Counted from the stretch's first letter, positions 1 to 9,511 are shown. The stretch: DNA of 64,000 nt from RGIG3102 sp964525015 (GCA_964525015.1 CAZGFY010000004.1:1-64000), one strand, 5' to 3'. Notes: generated by a model not told the origin, from the sequence alone. Translations and numbers: made by a program.

Positions 1-53
1 ACCCGTGTTACCGCCGTGAAAGGGCGGTGTCTTAACCGCTTGACCAACGGGCC
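1..53 (-). tRNA. tRNA-Glu (TTC), 3' part cut by window edge
   Basis: Read on the minus strand this begins GGCCCGTTGGTCAAGCGG, followed by an anticodon stem CCGCC/GGCGG around a loop with TTC. The T-arm and acceptor 3' strand lie outside the window. It is six bases from the next tRNA, so the two probably belong to one tRNA cluster. Confidence 0.9.
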
Positions 54-59
54 AGTTTG

Positions 60-136
60 TGGTAGCGGCAGTAGGACTTGAACCTACGACCTACCGGGTA
101 TGAACCGGTTGCTCTAGCCAACTGAGCCATGCCGCC
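60..136 (-). tRNA. tRNA-Met (CAT), elongator type
   Basis: A full cloverleaf of 77 bases with encoded CCA. The acceptor GGCGGCA pairs with TGCCGCT, and the anticodon stem ACCGG/CCGGT holds a loop TTCATAC with anticodon CAT. The anticodon stem lacks the three G-C pairs of initiator tRNA, and position 1 pairs (as G-U) with position 72, so I call it elongator tRNA-Met. Confidence 0.92.
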
Positions 137-380
137 ACATTTATGTAAAGCATAAAAAACGGCAAACCGTTTGTTTAGTGCAATAACAATTATATTACAA
201 TAAAAGGGATTTGTCAAGCATTTTTTTTAATTAATTTTAAATTATTATTTTTTCTTTTAAAACATAATTCTACAAATTATTCTTATTATCTAGTGTAAAA
301 TATAAATAAAGATTATATTATGAGTTTTTTGATAAAAATATATAATATATTTTAAAAATTAATTAAAAAGGAGTTTTATT

Positions 381-521
381 ATGGAAGACTATAAAGAATT
401 ATATCTATACCTATTTAATCGCCTAACTGATTTAAGCCAGGAAATCGCAAAAGTACAAAACACCGTTGAAGAAATGCTTCTTTCTAATGAAGAAACTAAA
501 GATTTAGAAAGAGATAATTAA
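381..521 (+). CDS. Small conserved protein, 46 aa, unknown function
   Basis: The reading frame runs from ATG at 381 to TAA at 519-521 with a good ribosome site (AAAAAGGAG) nine bases upstream. The product, starting MEDYKELYLYLFNRLTD, is acidic and predicted all-helical, with a heptad-like spacing of Leu and Ile. Short proteins with this MEDYK-start are common in Clostridia as I recall them, but no function is known to me. An intrinsic terminator follows directly, so it looks like a monocistronic gene. It lies opposite to serS and converges with it. Confidence 0.75.
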   Translation: MEDYKELYLYLFNRLTDLSQEIAKVQNTVEEMLLSNEETKDLERDN

Positions 522-543
522 GCTATGCAATCAATACTTATTA

Positions 544-584
544 AATAATCCGATGTATTAAGTAAAATACATCGGATTATTTTC
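544..584 (+). terminator. Intrinsic terminator after the 46-aa gene
   Basis: A 16-bp near-perfect stem (arms containing CCGATGTATT and AATACATCGG) with a short AGTAAA-like loop is followed by TTTTC. It separates the converging 46-aa gene and serS. Confidence 0.85.
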
Positions 585-610
585 TTAGTAAATTTAATTG
601 ACTTAATCAA

Positions 611-1900
611 TTATAAATCTTTTTTCTCTATTTTTGTAACTCCGCCCATATAAGGAACTAGCACCTCTGGGACTGTTATAGAGCCGTCTTCATTTTGGAA
701 ATTTTCTAAAATAGCTGCAAATGTTCTGCCTATTGCAAGCCCTGAGCCGTTTAATGTGTGGATTAGTTGAGCCTTGTCCCCCACTGCATTTTTAAATCTT
801 ATCTGCATTCTTCTTGCTTGATAATCTGTAAAGTTTGAGCAAGATGAAATTTCTTTATATTCCCCATAGCTTGGCATATAAACTTCGATATCATAAGTTT
901 TGCTGCTTGAAAAGCCCATATCTCCAGCACATAAAGCCATTGTTCTGTGAGGTAGTTTTAATAATTGAAGAGCTTTTTCTGCATTTGCCGTTAAGCTTTC
1001 AAGTTCATCCCAGCTTTGATCTGGACGAGTAAATTTAACAAGCTCAACCTTATTAAATTCGTGCTGACGAATTAGTCCTCTTGTATCACGTCCTGCAGAG
1101 CCCGCTTCAGCTCTAAAACAAGCTGAATATGCACAGTATTTATAAGGAAGAATATTCCCATCTAAAATTTCATCCCTATGATAGTTTGTAACTGGAACTT
1201 CAGCTGTTGGAATTAAAAACCAATCCTGACCTTCAAGTTTAAACATATCATCGCCGAACTTTGGAAGTTGTCCTGTTCCTCTCATTGAATCTGCATTAGC
1301 AATAAATGGTGGGAACATTTCTGTGTATCCGTGCTCATTTGAATGTAAATCCATATAAAAGTTTATAATTGCTCTTTCTAATCGGCAGCCAAGCCCTTTA
1401 TAAAAGTGAAATCTTGCCCCTGTAACCTTTGCTGCTCTTTCAGGGTCTAGGATATCAAGATTTTTTCCTAAATCCCAGTGAGCCTTTGGCTCAAATGCAA
1501 ATGCAGGAACTTCGCCCCATTTTCTAATTTCAATATTTGATTTTTCATCAGTGCCATCTGGAACAGATGCATCTGGAGTGTTTGGAATATCTAAAAGCAG
1601 TTCTTCTTGAAGTTTTTCAAGGCGAGAAGCTTCGCTTACAAGCTCTTTGATTTCTTCTGATAAGCTTTTCATTTCGCTCATTAATTCAGTTGTGTCTTTT
1701 CCTTCTTTTTTATATTGTGGAATTAGTTTTGAAGCATTGTTTTGTTTTGCTTTTAATGTATCAGCCTTACTTCCAACTTCTCTTCTTTTTTCATCAGTTG
1801 CTAAGATTTCATTTATTTTTTCATCGAAATCTGTTCCTCTTCTTTTAAGTGCAGCTTTTACTTCATCTGCATTTTCTCTTATTCTTTTAATATCTAGCAT
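611..1900 (-). CDS. serS: Serine--tRNA ligase
   Basis: Charges tRNA-Ser with serine in the cytoplasm. The 429-aa product has the N-terminal coiled-coil arm (about residues 1-110, MLDIKRIRENADEV start) and a class II synthetase core. Motif 2 is visible as FRAEAGSAGRDTRGL and motif 3 as GSGLAIGRTFAAILEN. The length is typical. The start ATG is two bases past the parB stop, with ribosome site AGAAGGA, so serS is the last gene of a parA-parB-serS unit. No T-box leader is present; its expression would come from the par promoter. Confidence 0.97.
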   Translation of the reverse strand: MLDIKRIRENADEVKAALKRRGTDFDEKINEILATDEKRREVGSKADTLKAKQNNASKLIPQYKKEGKDTTELMSEMKSLSEEIKELVSEASRLEKLQEELLLDIPNTPDASVPDGTDEKSNIEIRKWGEVPAFAFEPKAHWDLGKNLDILDPERAAKVTGARFHFYKGLGCRLERAIINFYMDLHSNEHGYTEMFPPFIANADSMRGTGQLPKFGDDMFKLEGQDWFLIPTAEVPVTNYHRDEILDGNILPYKYCAYSACFRAEAGSAGRDTRGLIRQHEFNKVELVKFTRPDQSWDELESLTANAEKALQLLKLPHRTMALCAGDMGFSSSKTYDIEVYMPSYGEYKEISSCSNFTDYQARRMQIRFKNAVGDKAQLIHTLNGSGLAIGRTFAAILENFQNEDGSITVPEVLVPYMGGVTKIEKKDL

Positions 1901-1902
1901 TT

Positions 1903-2760
1903 TTATCCTTCTTTCTTTTCTAATAGTGCTGAAAGTTCTTTTAATTGTTCATCGCTATTAAAACTAATATTTATATTCCCTTTTCCATCTTTATAATTCA
2001 CCTTAACATTTGTTCCGTGAATACTGGAAAGTGCAATTTCAATTTCTTTAATAATATTCGGGCGTTTGTCTTCTTTTGGCTTTTTCTCTTCTTTTTGCAT
2101 AGATTTTGCCAAAAGCTCGCATTGTCTAACCGAAAGCTGTTTCTCTTTAACTATTTTTGCAACTTCTAATTGAACATTTTTATCTTCAATAGATAAAATA
2201 ACTTTTGCGTGCCCAAGACTAATCGAGTTTTCTTTAATCATATCTAATATTTCACTCGATAAATTTAATATTCTAAGACTATTTGCAACGCTCGAACGTG
2301 GAATTGAAAGCTTTTTGCTTATTTCGTCTTGAGTTAAATCAAAGCTTTCCATTAAGCTTTTATACCCAAGTGCCACTTCCACTGCATCTAAATCTTCCCT
2401 TTGCAGGTTTTCAATTAGGGCAACTTCTTTTGCCTGCCTTGTTGAAAATTCTTTAATTATTGCTGGAATTTCTAAAAGCCCTGCCATTCTAGAGGCCCTA
2501 AATCTTCTCTCACCTGCAATTATTTTATATCTATCTATTCCATTTGGCATCACAATTATCGGCTGTAAAACTCCGTGTTCTAAAATAGATTGACTTAATT
2601 GTTCAAGGCTTTGCATCTCAAAATTAGTTCTTGGCTGAGATGGGTCAACGTCTATATCGCTAATTCTAACGCTTTGCACAGCTGAATTGCTTATCTGTTG
2701 TTCTTCAGGTAAAAACAACGAATCTAAACCTTTACCAAGTCCAGTTTTCTTTTTAGGCAT
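1903..2760 (-). CDS. parB: Chromosome partitioning protein ParB (Spo0J)
   Basis: Binds parS near the origin and, with ParA and SMC, helps segregate chromosomes. The 285-aa product starts MPKKKTGLGKGLDSLF, the usual ParA-interacting N-terminus. The CTP-binding motifs AGERRFRA and ENLQREDLD are present (about residues 83-125), followed by a helix-turn-helix (LTQDEISKKLSIPRSSVANS) and a C-terminal dimer domain. It follows parA on the same strand after 137 bp. The GERRF motif separates it from the Noc-like paralogue upstream, which has GHRRL. Confidence 0.95.
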   Translation of the reverse strand: MPKKKTGLGKGLDSLFLPEEQQISNSAVQSVRISDIDVDPSQPRTNFEMQSLEQLSQSILEHGVLQPIIVMPNGIDRYKIIAGERRFRASRMAGLLEIPAIIKEFSTRQAKEVALIENLQREDLDAVEVALGYKSLMESFDLTQDEISKKLSIPRSSVANSLRILNLSSEILDMIKENSISLGHAKVILSIEDKNVQLEVAKIVKEKQLSVRQCELLAKSMQKEEKKPKEDKRPNIIKEIEIALSSIHGTNVKVNYKDGKGNINISFNSDEQLKELSALLEKKEG

Positions 2761-2897
2761 TTTTATAACCTTTCCTTTCTTTGAGCTTTATATTTTGCTA
2801 TATTAAAAAAACTCAGCAAATCCTCGCTAATGTTCTATAACTAAAAAGCAAAAAACTCATAGTTTGATTTTAAATTTCAAACATATATACTTTAATT

Positions 2898-3665
2898 CTA
2901 ATAATTTTTATTTTGTTTTATAAACTCAGCAGCTAAATTCATATAGCTAATAGCTCCTTTTGAGCTTTTATCATAGAAATTTATCGGTTCTCCATAGCTT
3001 GGTGCCTCTGAAAGGCGCACATTTCTTGGTATTGTAGAAGTGTAAACCTTGTTTGGAAAGTATTTTTTAACTTCATTCACCACTTGAAGAGTTAGGTTTA
3101 ATCTTGGGTCGTACATTGTTAAAAGCACGCCTTCAATATCAATATGCTTATTATACTGCCCCTTAACTATTCGAATTGTGCTCATTAATTCAGACAAGCC
3201 TTCAAGTGCAAAAAATTCACACTGGATTGGCACCAAAACTGTATCTGCTGCACTTAATGCATTAATCGTTAATAAATCCAAAGACGGCGGACAGTCTATA
3301 AATATATAATTATACGCTTCGTTAACTTTATTCAAAGCATTTCTTAGTTTTAAATGCCTTTTATCTAAAGAAACAAGCTCCACCCCTGCCCCTGAAAGCT
3401 TAATTGAAGATGGCAAAACATCAACTTTGTAATCAGTTTTTACTATTGATTCCTTAACTGGTGCCCCCTCAATTAAAACATCGTATGTGCTTTTATCTAA
3501 GTTTTTTTTAGAAATTCCATAGCTTGATGTTGAGTTTCCTTGAGGGTCTAAATCAACAAGTAACACTCTTTTGCCCATCGCCGCAACACAGGAAGCTAAA
3601 TTCACAGCAGTAGTTGTTTTACCAACTCCCCCTTTTTGATTTGCAACCGCAACTATTTTCGCCAT
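2898..3665 (-). CDS. parA: Chromosome partitioning ATPase ParA (Soj)
   Basis: A deviant Walker A ATPase (KGGVGKTTTAVNLA near residue 11) that works with ParB in origin segregation and also regulates DnaA in Bacillus (family knowledge). The frame is open upstream for 16 more codons, but I place the start at MAKIVAVANQKGG because GGAAGG lies eight bases before it and homologues start there, giving 255 aa. Other motifs are DLDPQGNST and DCPPSLDLL. It is the first gene of parA-parB-serS. Palindromic parS-like sites lie 100-200 bp upstream. Confidence 0.95.
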   Translation of the reverse strand: MAKIVAVANQKGGVGKTTTAVNLASCVAAMGKRVLLVDLDPQGNSTSSYGISKKNLDKSTYDVLIEGAPVKESIVKTDYKVDVLPSSIKLSGAGVELVSLDKRHLKLRNALNKVNEAYNYIFIDCPPSLDLLTINALSAADTVLVPIQCEFFALEGLSELMSTIRIVKGQYNKHIDIEGVLLTMYDPRLNLTLQVVNEVKKYFPNKVYTSTIPRNVRLSEAPSYGEPINFYDKSSKGAISYMNLAAEFIKQNKNY

Positions 3666-3768
3666 TACATAAGCCTTCCTTTCCAAAATTAATACCCTTT
3701 TTACTTTTTTCAAATTATATATATTGTATCATATTTCTAAATAAAATAAAAGAGAAATTTAAATAAAA

Positions 3769-3784
3769 TGTTCCACATAGAACA
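3769..3784. promoter_or_regulatory. Degenerate parS-like palindrome
   Basis: TGTTCCACATAGAACA is a 16-bp inverted repeat with two central mismatches, and differs at only two positions from the extended perfect site 70 bp away. It lies upstream of parA. A ParB or Noc binding role is inferred. Confidence 0.5.
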
Positions 3785-3852
3785 TTTTATTATTATAAAT
3801 TATAATTAAAATATATTTTTCACTTTTATATAAAATAATAAATTAAAATTAA

Positions 3853-3866
3853 GTTCCACGTGGAAC
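3853..3866. promoter_or_regulatory. parS-like site
   Basis: GTTCCACGTGGAAC is a perfect 14-bp palindrome that closely resembles the conserved bacterial parS core (TGTTTCACGTGAAACA). It sits between parA and the Noc-like gene, about 17 kb from oriC, which is where ParB sites are expected. Confidence 0.8.
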
Positions 3867-4022
3867 ATTTTTATATAAAAATCCACAATTTCTAGCTCTT
3901 GTTTAAATCGATTTATTTTTTATTTTATGTATTCAGCTATGTTTTTATCAAAATAAAACGATTTAAAGAAGAAAGGGTTATTTTCGCTAGTGTTTATCAG
4001 GGTTTTTCAGGGCATAAAAATA

Positions 4023-4060
4023 AAATAAGAGTTTCTTTACTAAAAAAGAAGCTCTTATTT
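4023..4060. terminator. Bidirectional-looking terminator after the Noc-like gene
   Basis: Stem AAATAAGAG...CTCTTATTT with extra pairing (TTTCTTT/AAAGAA) and T-runs on both strands. On the minus strand it follows the Noc-like gene by about 90 bases and isolates it from parA. Confidence 0.75.
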
Positions 4061-4151
4061 TTGTATTTTAATATTTTGTTTTATTGTGTTGTTAATTTAA
4101 GCCTTTAAAAGCTAAAAACAAAATATATTAAAACCAATATAGAAAAATGCC

Positions 4152-4967
4152 CTATCCTGCATTTTTAATTTTAGGAACACGAATTGTGTAAAAAATATCT
4201 TCATCACTTTCGCTTTCCTGTACCTCGGTGTTTATTCCTGCCTTTTGCATCAAATTAACGGCCTTGTTAATTGTGTTTTTAAAAATTCTAATATCTTTAA
4301 TATTAATTAAAATATTTTGTTTTTTTATTTTTTTGGGTGAAAGTAAAAAATTTATGTATTCATCAGTTAGTTTAACATTTAGATTATTTTTAATTATATA
4401 ATCTATTGCCTTATCTCTTTTATCCTCGTTTAATCTAGAAACTGCCCTTGCATGCCTTTCAGTAAGTTTTGCTGATATAAATTTAAACTGCATTTCTTCA
4501 CTAAAGCATAATAGTTTTAATTTATTTGCAATTGCTGGCTGAGAAAGCGAAAGTTTTTGAGCAACTTGGGCTTGAGTTAAATCTAATTCTTCAATTAATG
4601 TTTTTATAGCTGAAGCTTCTTCAAAGAAATTTAAATCTTCCCTTTGTATATTCTCAACTATATTTAAAACTGCTATTTCCTTATCAGTTTTCTCTAAAAC
4701 AATAACTGGCACTTTATTAAGCCCTGCATTTCTTGCTGCTATTAATCTTCTATGCCCTGAAATTAATTGATATTCTCCGTCTTTTGTTAGGGTTGCAGTT
4801 AGTGGCTGAAGTATACCATTTTCTTTAATTGATAGGGCTAAATCTTCTATGCCTTGCTTTGTTATAACATTTCGTGATTGATATGGGCAAGGTTTAATTA
4901 AAGATATTAAAACATCTTCAACTACTTTTTGATTAAGTTTTTTTGTAAAATTTGATAAAGATAGCAT
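4152..4967 (-). CDS. noc: ParB-family nucleoid occlusion protein, Noc-like
   Basis: A second ParB-fold protein of 271 aa, with SGHRRLIAARNAG and ENIQREDLN CTP-binding motifs (about residues 69-115) and a helix-turn-helix (LTQAQVAQKLSLSQPAIANKL). In Bacillus, Noc binds its own sites and the membrane to stop division over the nucleoid. The N-terminus MLSLSNFTKKLNQK could form the short amphipathic membrane helix typical of Noc. Its position between rsmG and parA is the normal place for noc. It has its own ribosome site (AAAAGGAG) and flanking terminators. The functional split from ParB is inferred from context. Confidence 0.8.
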   Translation of the reverse strand: MLSLSNFTKKLNQKVVEDVLISLIKPCPYQSRNVITKQGIEDLALSIKENGILQPLTATLTKDGEYQLISGHRRLIAARNAGLNKVPVIVLEKTDKEIAVLNIVENIQREDLNFFEEASAIKTLIEELDLTQAQVAQKLSLSQPAIANKLKLLCFSEEMQFKFISAKLTERHARAVSRLNEDKRDKAIDYIIKNNLNVKLTDEYINFLLSPKKIKKQNILINIKDIRIFKNTINKAVNLMQKAGINTEVQESESDEDIFYTIRVPKIKNAG

Positions 4968-5167
4968 AATAAATCTCCTTTTTAAAATTATTTAAATTAA
5001 GTTATACCCAAAAAATACCATATTTCTATTCTTTGTGCAAGCAAAAGATATCGCATTAATTTAATATATTCGCCATTTTTCGCTAAATTTATATAAGAAA
5101 AATAAAATATTAATAGTAAAATCTTGCCTTTTGTCGAAAAGTTGTATACGAAAATTGCATAAAAAAT

Positions 5168-5197
5168 AAAAAAGCCATTTAAAAAATGGCTTTTTTG
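5168..5197 (-). terminator. Intrinsic terminator after rsmG
   Basis: The arms AAAAAAGCCATTT and AAATGGCTTTTTT form a strong hairpin with a T-run. It lies 18 bases past the rsmG stop and ends the mnmE-mnmG-rsmG run. Confidence 0.9.
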
Positions 5198-5214
5198 TGG
5201 TTTTATTAAATATT

Positions 5215-5922
5215 TTAAAGCGGTGATTTTTTAATCTTTCCGCCGTTTCTTGGGTATATCTCTGGTGTTTTATTTTCTTTTTTATAAACAGCCAAACTTC
5301 TTTTACTTCCATCTGGTAAGGTATATGAAATTTCTTCTATAAACCTTGCCTTTAATTTTTGGCTTGCTGATTTTGCGTCTTGGATTTCTTTGGTTGCTTC
5401 GGCTTTCATTGAGATAAAATATCCCGAAACCTTTGCAAGTGGCAGGCAGTATTCCATTAAAATAGATAAATTCGCAACAGCTCTTGCCGTTACCACATCA
5501 TATTTTTCGCTGTATCCTTTTCTTGCCGCCTCTTCTGCCCTTTCGTTTATAACCGTTCCAGTTATTCCGATTCTATCAAGTGCTAGTTTTAAAAAGGTGC
5601 ATCTTTTTCCTGTTGGTTCTATCATATATAAATCAATTTCAGGCTTTAATATTTTAACAACTATCCCTGGAAATCCAGCCCCAGTTCCAACGTCGCATAT
5701 TTTCCCTTTAACTCTTTCGTCTTTAGCGAATAGTAGGCAATCTAAAAAATGTTTAATTTCAATTCCTTCATCATCAACTATCGCCGTTAGATTAACCTTT
5801 TCATTATACTCAACTAAGAAATTTGCATAAATTTCAAGCTGATTTAATTGAGTTTCATTTAAAAATATATCATAACTTTCAGACATATTTCTTAATCTAT
5901 CTTTATTTATAATAACAATCAT
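5215..5922 (-). CDS. rsmG: 16S rRNA (guanine527-N7) methyltransferase
   Basis: Uses S-adenosylmethionine to methylate G527 of 16S rRNA. The SAM-binding motif CDVGTGAGFPGIV (about residue 75) and the RsmG signatures LVEYNEKVNLTAI and VTARAVANL are clear. The start is uncertain. The frame is open to 5943, this entry uses the ATG at 5922, which gives a length close to Bacillus RsmG, and a third ATG lies at 5886. None has an ideally placed ribosome site. It follows mnmG after about 90 bp, the usual gidA-gidB order, and a terminator follows it. Confidence 0.92.
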   Translation of the reverse strand: MIVIINKDRLRNMSESYDIFLNETQLNQLEIYANFLVEYNEKVNLTAIVDDEGIEIKHFLDCLLFAKDERVKGKICDVGTGAGFPGIVVKILKPEIDLYMIEPTGKRCTFLKLALDRIGITGTVINERAEEAARKGYSEKYDVVTARAVANLSILMEYCLPLAKVSGYFISMKAEATKEIQDAKSASQKLKARFIEEISYTLPDGSKRSLAVYKKENKTPEIYPRNGGKIKKSPL

Positions 5923-6009
5923 TCCTTTCATTATCTTTTGCATTTACTTATTTTATATCATCTATTTATATATTTAAAATATATAATAATAAGTAAAAAC
6001 TACTCAATT

Positions 6010-7878
6010 TTATTTATGATTTCTCATTTTTAATTCTAGTAATAGTGAAGAGATGTCACTCGGGCTAACTCCTGGTATCCTAGATGCCTGTGCAACGTTA
6101 GCTGGTTTGATTTTCTCTAGCTTTTCCCTTGCTTCAAGGCGAAGTCCTTTAAGCTGTATGTAATCAAAGTTTTCTGGGATTTTTGTGTTCTCTAATTTTT
6201 TAGCTTGATTAATTTGAATTTCCTGCCTTTTAACATAGCCTGAATATTTAAGCTCAATGCTAACCTTTTCAGAAACAAAATCAGTTATCTCTTCATCTTT
6301 TCCAATCGCCCTTACTATATCAGCATAATCAATCTGTGGCCTTTTTAATAGTTCACTCGCACGAATACCAGTTGAAAGTTCTGGGAGATTTTTTTCAATC
6401 ATTATATCTTTAAATTGAGAAGGTTTTACAGTTATTGAAGATAATCTTTCAATCTCTCTTGCTTTTAGTTCTTGAGTTTTTAAATAGTATTCCCATCTAT
6501 CATCAAAAACTAATCCGATTTCTCTTCCTATCGGAGTTAATCTTTCATCAGCATTATCCTGCCTTAAAAATAATCGGTATTCACTTCTACTAGTCATCAT
6601 TCTATAAGGATCGCTCACGCCTTTTGTTATTAAATCATCGATAAGCGTTCCGATATAGCTTGATTGCCTTGGAAGTATAAATTCATCTAAGCCCTTAATT
6701 TTTCTAGCCGCATTAATTCCAGCCACTAGCCCTTGAGCCGCGGCTTCTTCATATCCAGAAGTTCCGTTAAATTGGCCAGCGCCATACATACCAGAGAAAT
6801 TTTTAAATTCTAAAGTTGCTTTTAAATCTAAAGGATTGCAAGAGTCGTATTCAATAGCATAAGCAGGTCGCATAATTTCTAGGTTTTCAAGCCCTTCGAT
6901 TGTCCTATAAAAAGCAAGCTGAACATCTTCTGGCAATGAAGACGACATTCCTTGAAGATACATCTCATCAGTGTCAATTCCGCAAGGCTCGATAAATAAT
7001 TGGTGCCTTTCTTTATCTGGAAATCTCACAACCTTATCTTCTATCGACGGACAGTATCTAGGGCCTACTCCTTCAATTTTTCCACCGAAAAGTGGAGATT
7101 TATGAATATTTTCTTCTATAACCTTATGTGTATCTAAATTGGTGTATGAGATATGGCAAGGAACATCATTCTTAATTTCATGCCTTGTCATAAAGCTAAA
7201 TGGAACAGCCACATCGTCCCCCGGCTGAACTTCTAGCAGGTCAAAATTTATACTTCTTTTATGAACTCTTGCTGGTGTACCAGTTTTAAATCTTCTCAGC
7301 TCTATCCCCTTTGATTTTAAACATTCTGATAAAGATACAGCTGCGTGGTGTCCGTCTGGACCGGAAAGATATTCGCTATTTCCAACGAATATTTTGCCGG
7401 TTAAATATGTTCCTGTTGCAATGATAACTGCTTTTGCTGAGTATTCGCTGTTTAATTTTGTACGAACGCCAGTTACAGCATTATTTTCATCAAATAAAAT
7501 TTCAGTTATTTCTGCCTGTTTTAAATCTAGATTTTCTTGTTTTTCGCAGAGTTTTTTCATAAAAATCTGATACTGAGTTCTATCACTTTGAACTCTTAAT
7601 GAGTGAACAGCTGGGCCTTTACCCCTATTTAGCATCCTTGTTTGTATGCTAGTTGCATCGGCTGCTATTCCCATAACTCCGCCAAGTGCATCAACTTCTT
7701 TAACTAAATGCCCTTTTGCAGTTCCCCCTATTGCAGGATTGCAAGGCATATTTCCAAGCCCGTCTAGTGTAAGGGTGAACAATGCTGTTTTCGCTCCAAG
7801 GCGAGCAGAAGAAACAGCCGCTTCAATTCCAGCGTGCCCTGCCCCTATAACTACAACATCATAATTTCCTAAATTCAT
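6010..7878 (-). CDS. mnmG: tRNA uridine-5-carboxymethylaminomethyl modification enzyme MnmG
   Basis: The FAD-dependent partner of MnmE, modifying U34 of tRNAs that read two-codon boxes. At 622 aa it has normal length. The N-terminal FAD-binding motif VVIGAGHAGIEAA is followed by PCNPAIGGTAKGHL, and the C-terminus carries the MnmE-interacting helical domain (ASRIPGVSPSDISSLL). It lies between mnmE and rsmG on one strand, as in most Firmicutes. The ribosome site is weak and purine-rich (AAAGAGAGAAAG). Confidence 0.97.
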   Translation of the reverse strand: MNLGNYDVVVIGAGHAGIEAAVSSARLGAKTALFTLTLDGLGNMPCNPAIGGTAKGHLVKEVDALGGVMGIAADATSIQTRMLNRGKGPAVHSLRVQSDRTQYQIFMKKLCEKQENLDLKQAEITEILFDENNAVTGVRTKLNSEYSAKAVIIATGTYLTGKIFVGNSEYLSGPDGHHAAVSLSECLKSKGIELRRFKTGTPARVHKRSINFDLLEVQPGDDVAVPFSFMTRHEIKNDVPCHISYTNLDTHKVIEENIHKSPLFGGKIEGVGPRYCPSIEDKVVRFPDKERHQLFIEPCGIDTDEMYLQGMSSSLPEDVQLAFYRTIEGLENLEIMRPAYAIEYDSCNPLDLKATLEFKNFSGMYGAGQFNGTSGYEEAAAQGLVAGINAARKIKGLDEFILPRQSSYIGTLIDDLITKGVSDPYRMMTSRSEYRLFLRQDNADERLTPIGREIGLVFDDRWEYYLKTQELKAREIERLSSITVKPSQFKDIMIEKNLPELSTGIRASELLKRPQIDYADIVRAIGKDEEITDFVSEKVSIELKYSGYVKRQEIQINQAKKLENTKIPENFDYIQLKGLRLEAREKLEKIKPANVAQASRIPGVSPSDISSLLLELKMRNHK

Positions 7879-8038
7879 TTTACTTTCTCTCTTTCTTTAA
7901 AATAAATTGTCCCTTTCACCGACATTTACTATTTGTAAATATTAAAAATTATATTCCAGTTAGTTATTTTTGTAAAATTTATATAATTATTATAAAAACA
8001 TAGATTTTTATTAGCTAATATAGCTTATTTCAATCTTT

Positions 8039-9406
8039 TTATTTGCCAACGCAGAATTTTGAAAACACTTCTGCTATTATTTCTTCCGAAACATTCTCGC
8101 CCGTTAATTCATATATAGCATATAAGCTTTCATCAATACAAACTCCGATAATATCAAGGCTATGCCCAAAATTAAAGCTTTCAAGCGCATCAAAAACTCC
8201 GTTATACGCTCTTCTTATAGCTTCATACTGCCTTTCATTCACAACGCTATCTGTTGTAACATCGATATTTTGAGCACCGATAACTTTTAAAACTATCTCT
8301 TCAAATTCTTTAGATAGATAAAAATCTTTAGCAGAAATATATAAAATTTCCTTAAAATTATCTTTTATCTCTTCAACTGAAAATTTCTGCTCTAAATCCT
8401 GCTTATTAATAATTGCAATGCTATTTTTATCTTTGCAATTTTCAGAAAGCTGTATATCTTCTTTTGTTATTTCTTGATTTCCATCAAACACGCAGAAAAT
8501 TAAATTTGCAGTATCAAATTTTTCAAGGCTTTTTTGAATTCCTATATTTTCAATTTCATTTTCAGTTTCTCTTATTCCAGCCGTGTCTTGCAGTATTAAA
8601 TTAATATTTCCTAAAATAATTTCCTGCTCCACAACGTCACGAGTTGTCCCAGCAATCGGAGTTACAATTGCTTTTTCAAATCCTGAAAGTGAATTTAAAA
8701 GGGTTGATTTTCCAGCGTTTGGTTTTCCAACTATCGCAGTTTTTACCCCCTTATTAATCTTTGAGCCTAAATCATAGCCATCAATTAATTTTTTAAGTTC
8801 TTCTTTATTTCTAGTTAGAATTTCGGTTATCTCTTTTTCGCTAACTTCTTCAACGGCTTCTTCAGGAAAATCGGTATACGCCGTTATATGTCCAACTAAG
8901 ATTAATAAATCATCTCTTATTTTACTTGCCTTTTTATATAAATTCCCCTCAAGGGCACTTTTTGCCGAAACTAAGGCTTGATTGCTTGTAGCGTTTATCA
9001 TTTCGATAACTGCCTCTGCCTGAGTTAAATTCATTTTTCCATTTAAAAACGCCATTTTAGTAAATTCGCCAGCCTGTGCAGGCCTTGCCCCAGCCTCATA
9101 GCAAGCTTTTAAAAGCTGGTCTGCTACAACCTGTCCACCGTGGCAAGAAATCTCAACTGTATTCTCTCCTGTAAAACTATAAGGAGCACGAAAAATTAAA
9201 GCCACAGCCTCATCAATTTCTTTTCCTTTTCTTACGGCCGAGCCAAAAAGAGCCGTGTATCCTTTTTGTTTTTCTATATCTTTATCTTTATTTTTTGGGA
9301 TAAAAACTTTTTTTGCAACTAAAAATGCCTCTTCACCAGAAATCCTAACAACGCAAAGTGATGCTTTTCCAGTGGCTGTTGCAAGTGCTGCTATTGTTGT
9401 GTTCAT
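8039..9406 (-). CDS. mnmE: tRNA modification GTPase MnmE
   Basis: A 455-aa GTPase working with MnmG on tRNA U34. It has the tetrahydrofolate-binding N-terminal domain and an inserted G domain with GKPNAGKSTLLN (about residue 227), DTAGIRETE and NKQD. It ends in FCVGK, carrying the catalytic C-terminal Cys motif (C-[ILV]-GK). The ribosome site GGGAGG sits eight bases before the ATG. In most Firmicutes mnmE directly follows jag. Here it is on the other side of oriC, downstream of gyrA. Confidence 0.97.
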   Translation of the reverse strand: MNTTIAALATATGKASLCVVRISGEEAFLVAKKVFIPKNKDKDIEKQKGYTALFGSAVRKGKEIDEAVALIFRAPYSFTGENTVEISCHGGQVVADQLLKACYEAGARPAQAGEFTKMAFLNGKMNLTQAEAVIEMINATSNQALVSAKSALEGNLYKKASKIRDDLLILVGHITAYTDFPEEAVEEVSEKEITEILTRNKEELKKLIDGYDLGSKINKGVKTAIVGKPNAGKSTLLNSLSGFEKAIVTPIAGTTRDVVEQEIILGNINLILQDTAGIRETENEIENIGIQKSLEKFDTANLIFCVFDGNQEITKEDIQLSENCKDKNSIAIINKQDLEQKFSVEEIKDNFKEILYISAKDFYLSKEFEEIVLKVIGAQNIDVTTDSVVNERQYEAIRRAYNGVFDALESFNFGHSLDIIGVCIDESLYAIYELTGENVSEEIIAEVFSKFCVGK

Positions 9407-9511
9407 ATCTTTATCCTCCCTATTTTATAAAAATGAGCAAACTTCTCTAAATAACTATTTTATCATAAAAACGCAAAACTAACAATAGGATTTTTTAAGC
9501 TTTTATACAAT

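Noticed and set aside
32..217. 61-codon minus-strand frame across the tRNA genes
   Set aside because: It lies over tRNA-Met and is a chance frame.
3899..4108. Plus-strand frame of 69 codons between parA and the Noc-like gene
   Set aside because: No ribosome site, hydrophobic low-complexity product, and it runs through a terminator hairpin.
5061..5312. 83-codon frame at the end of rsmG
   Set aside because: It overlaps rsmG in another phase and crosses the terminator.
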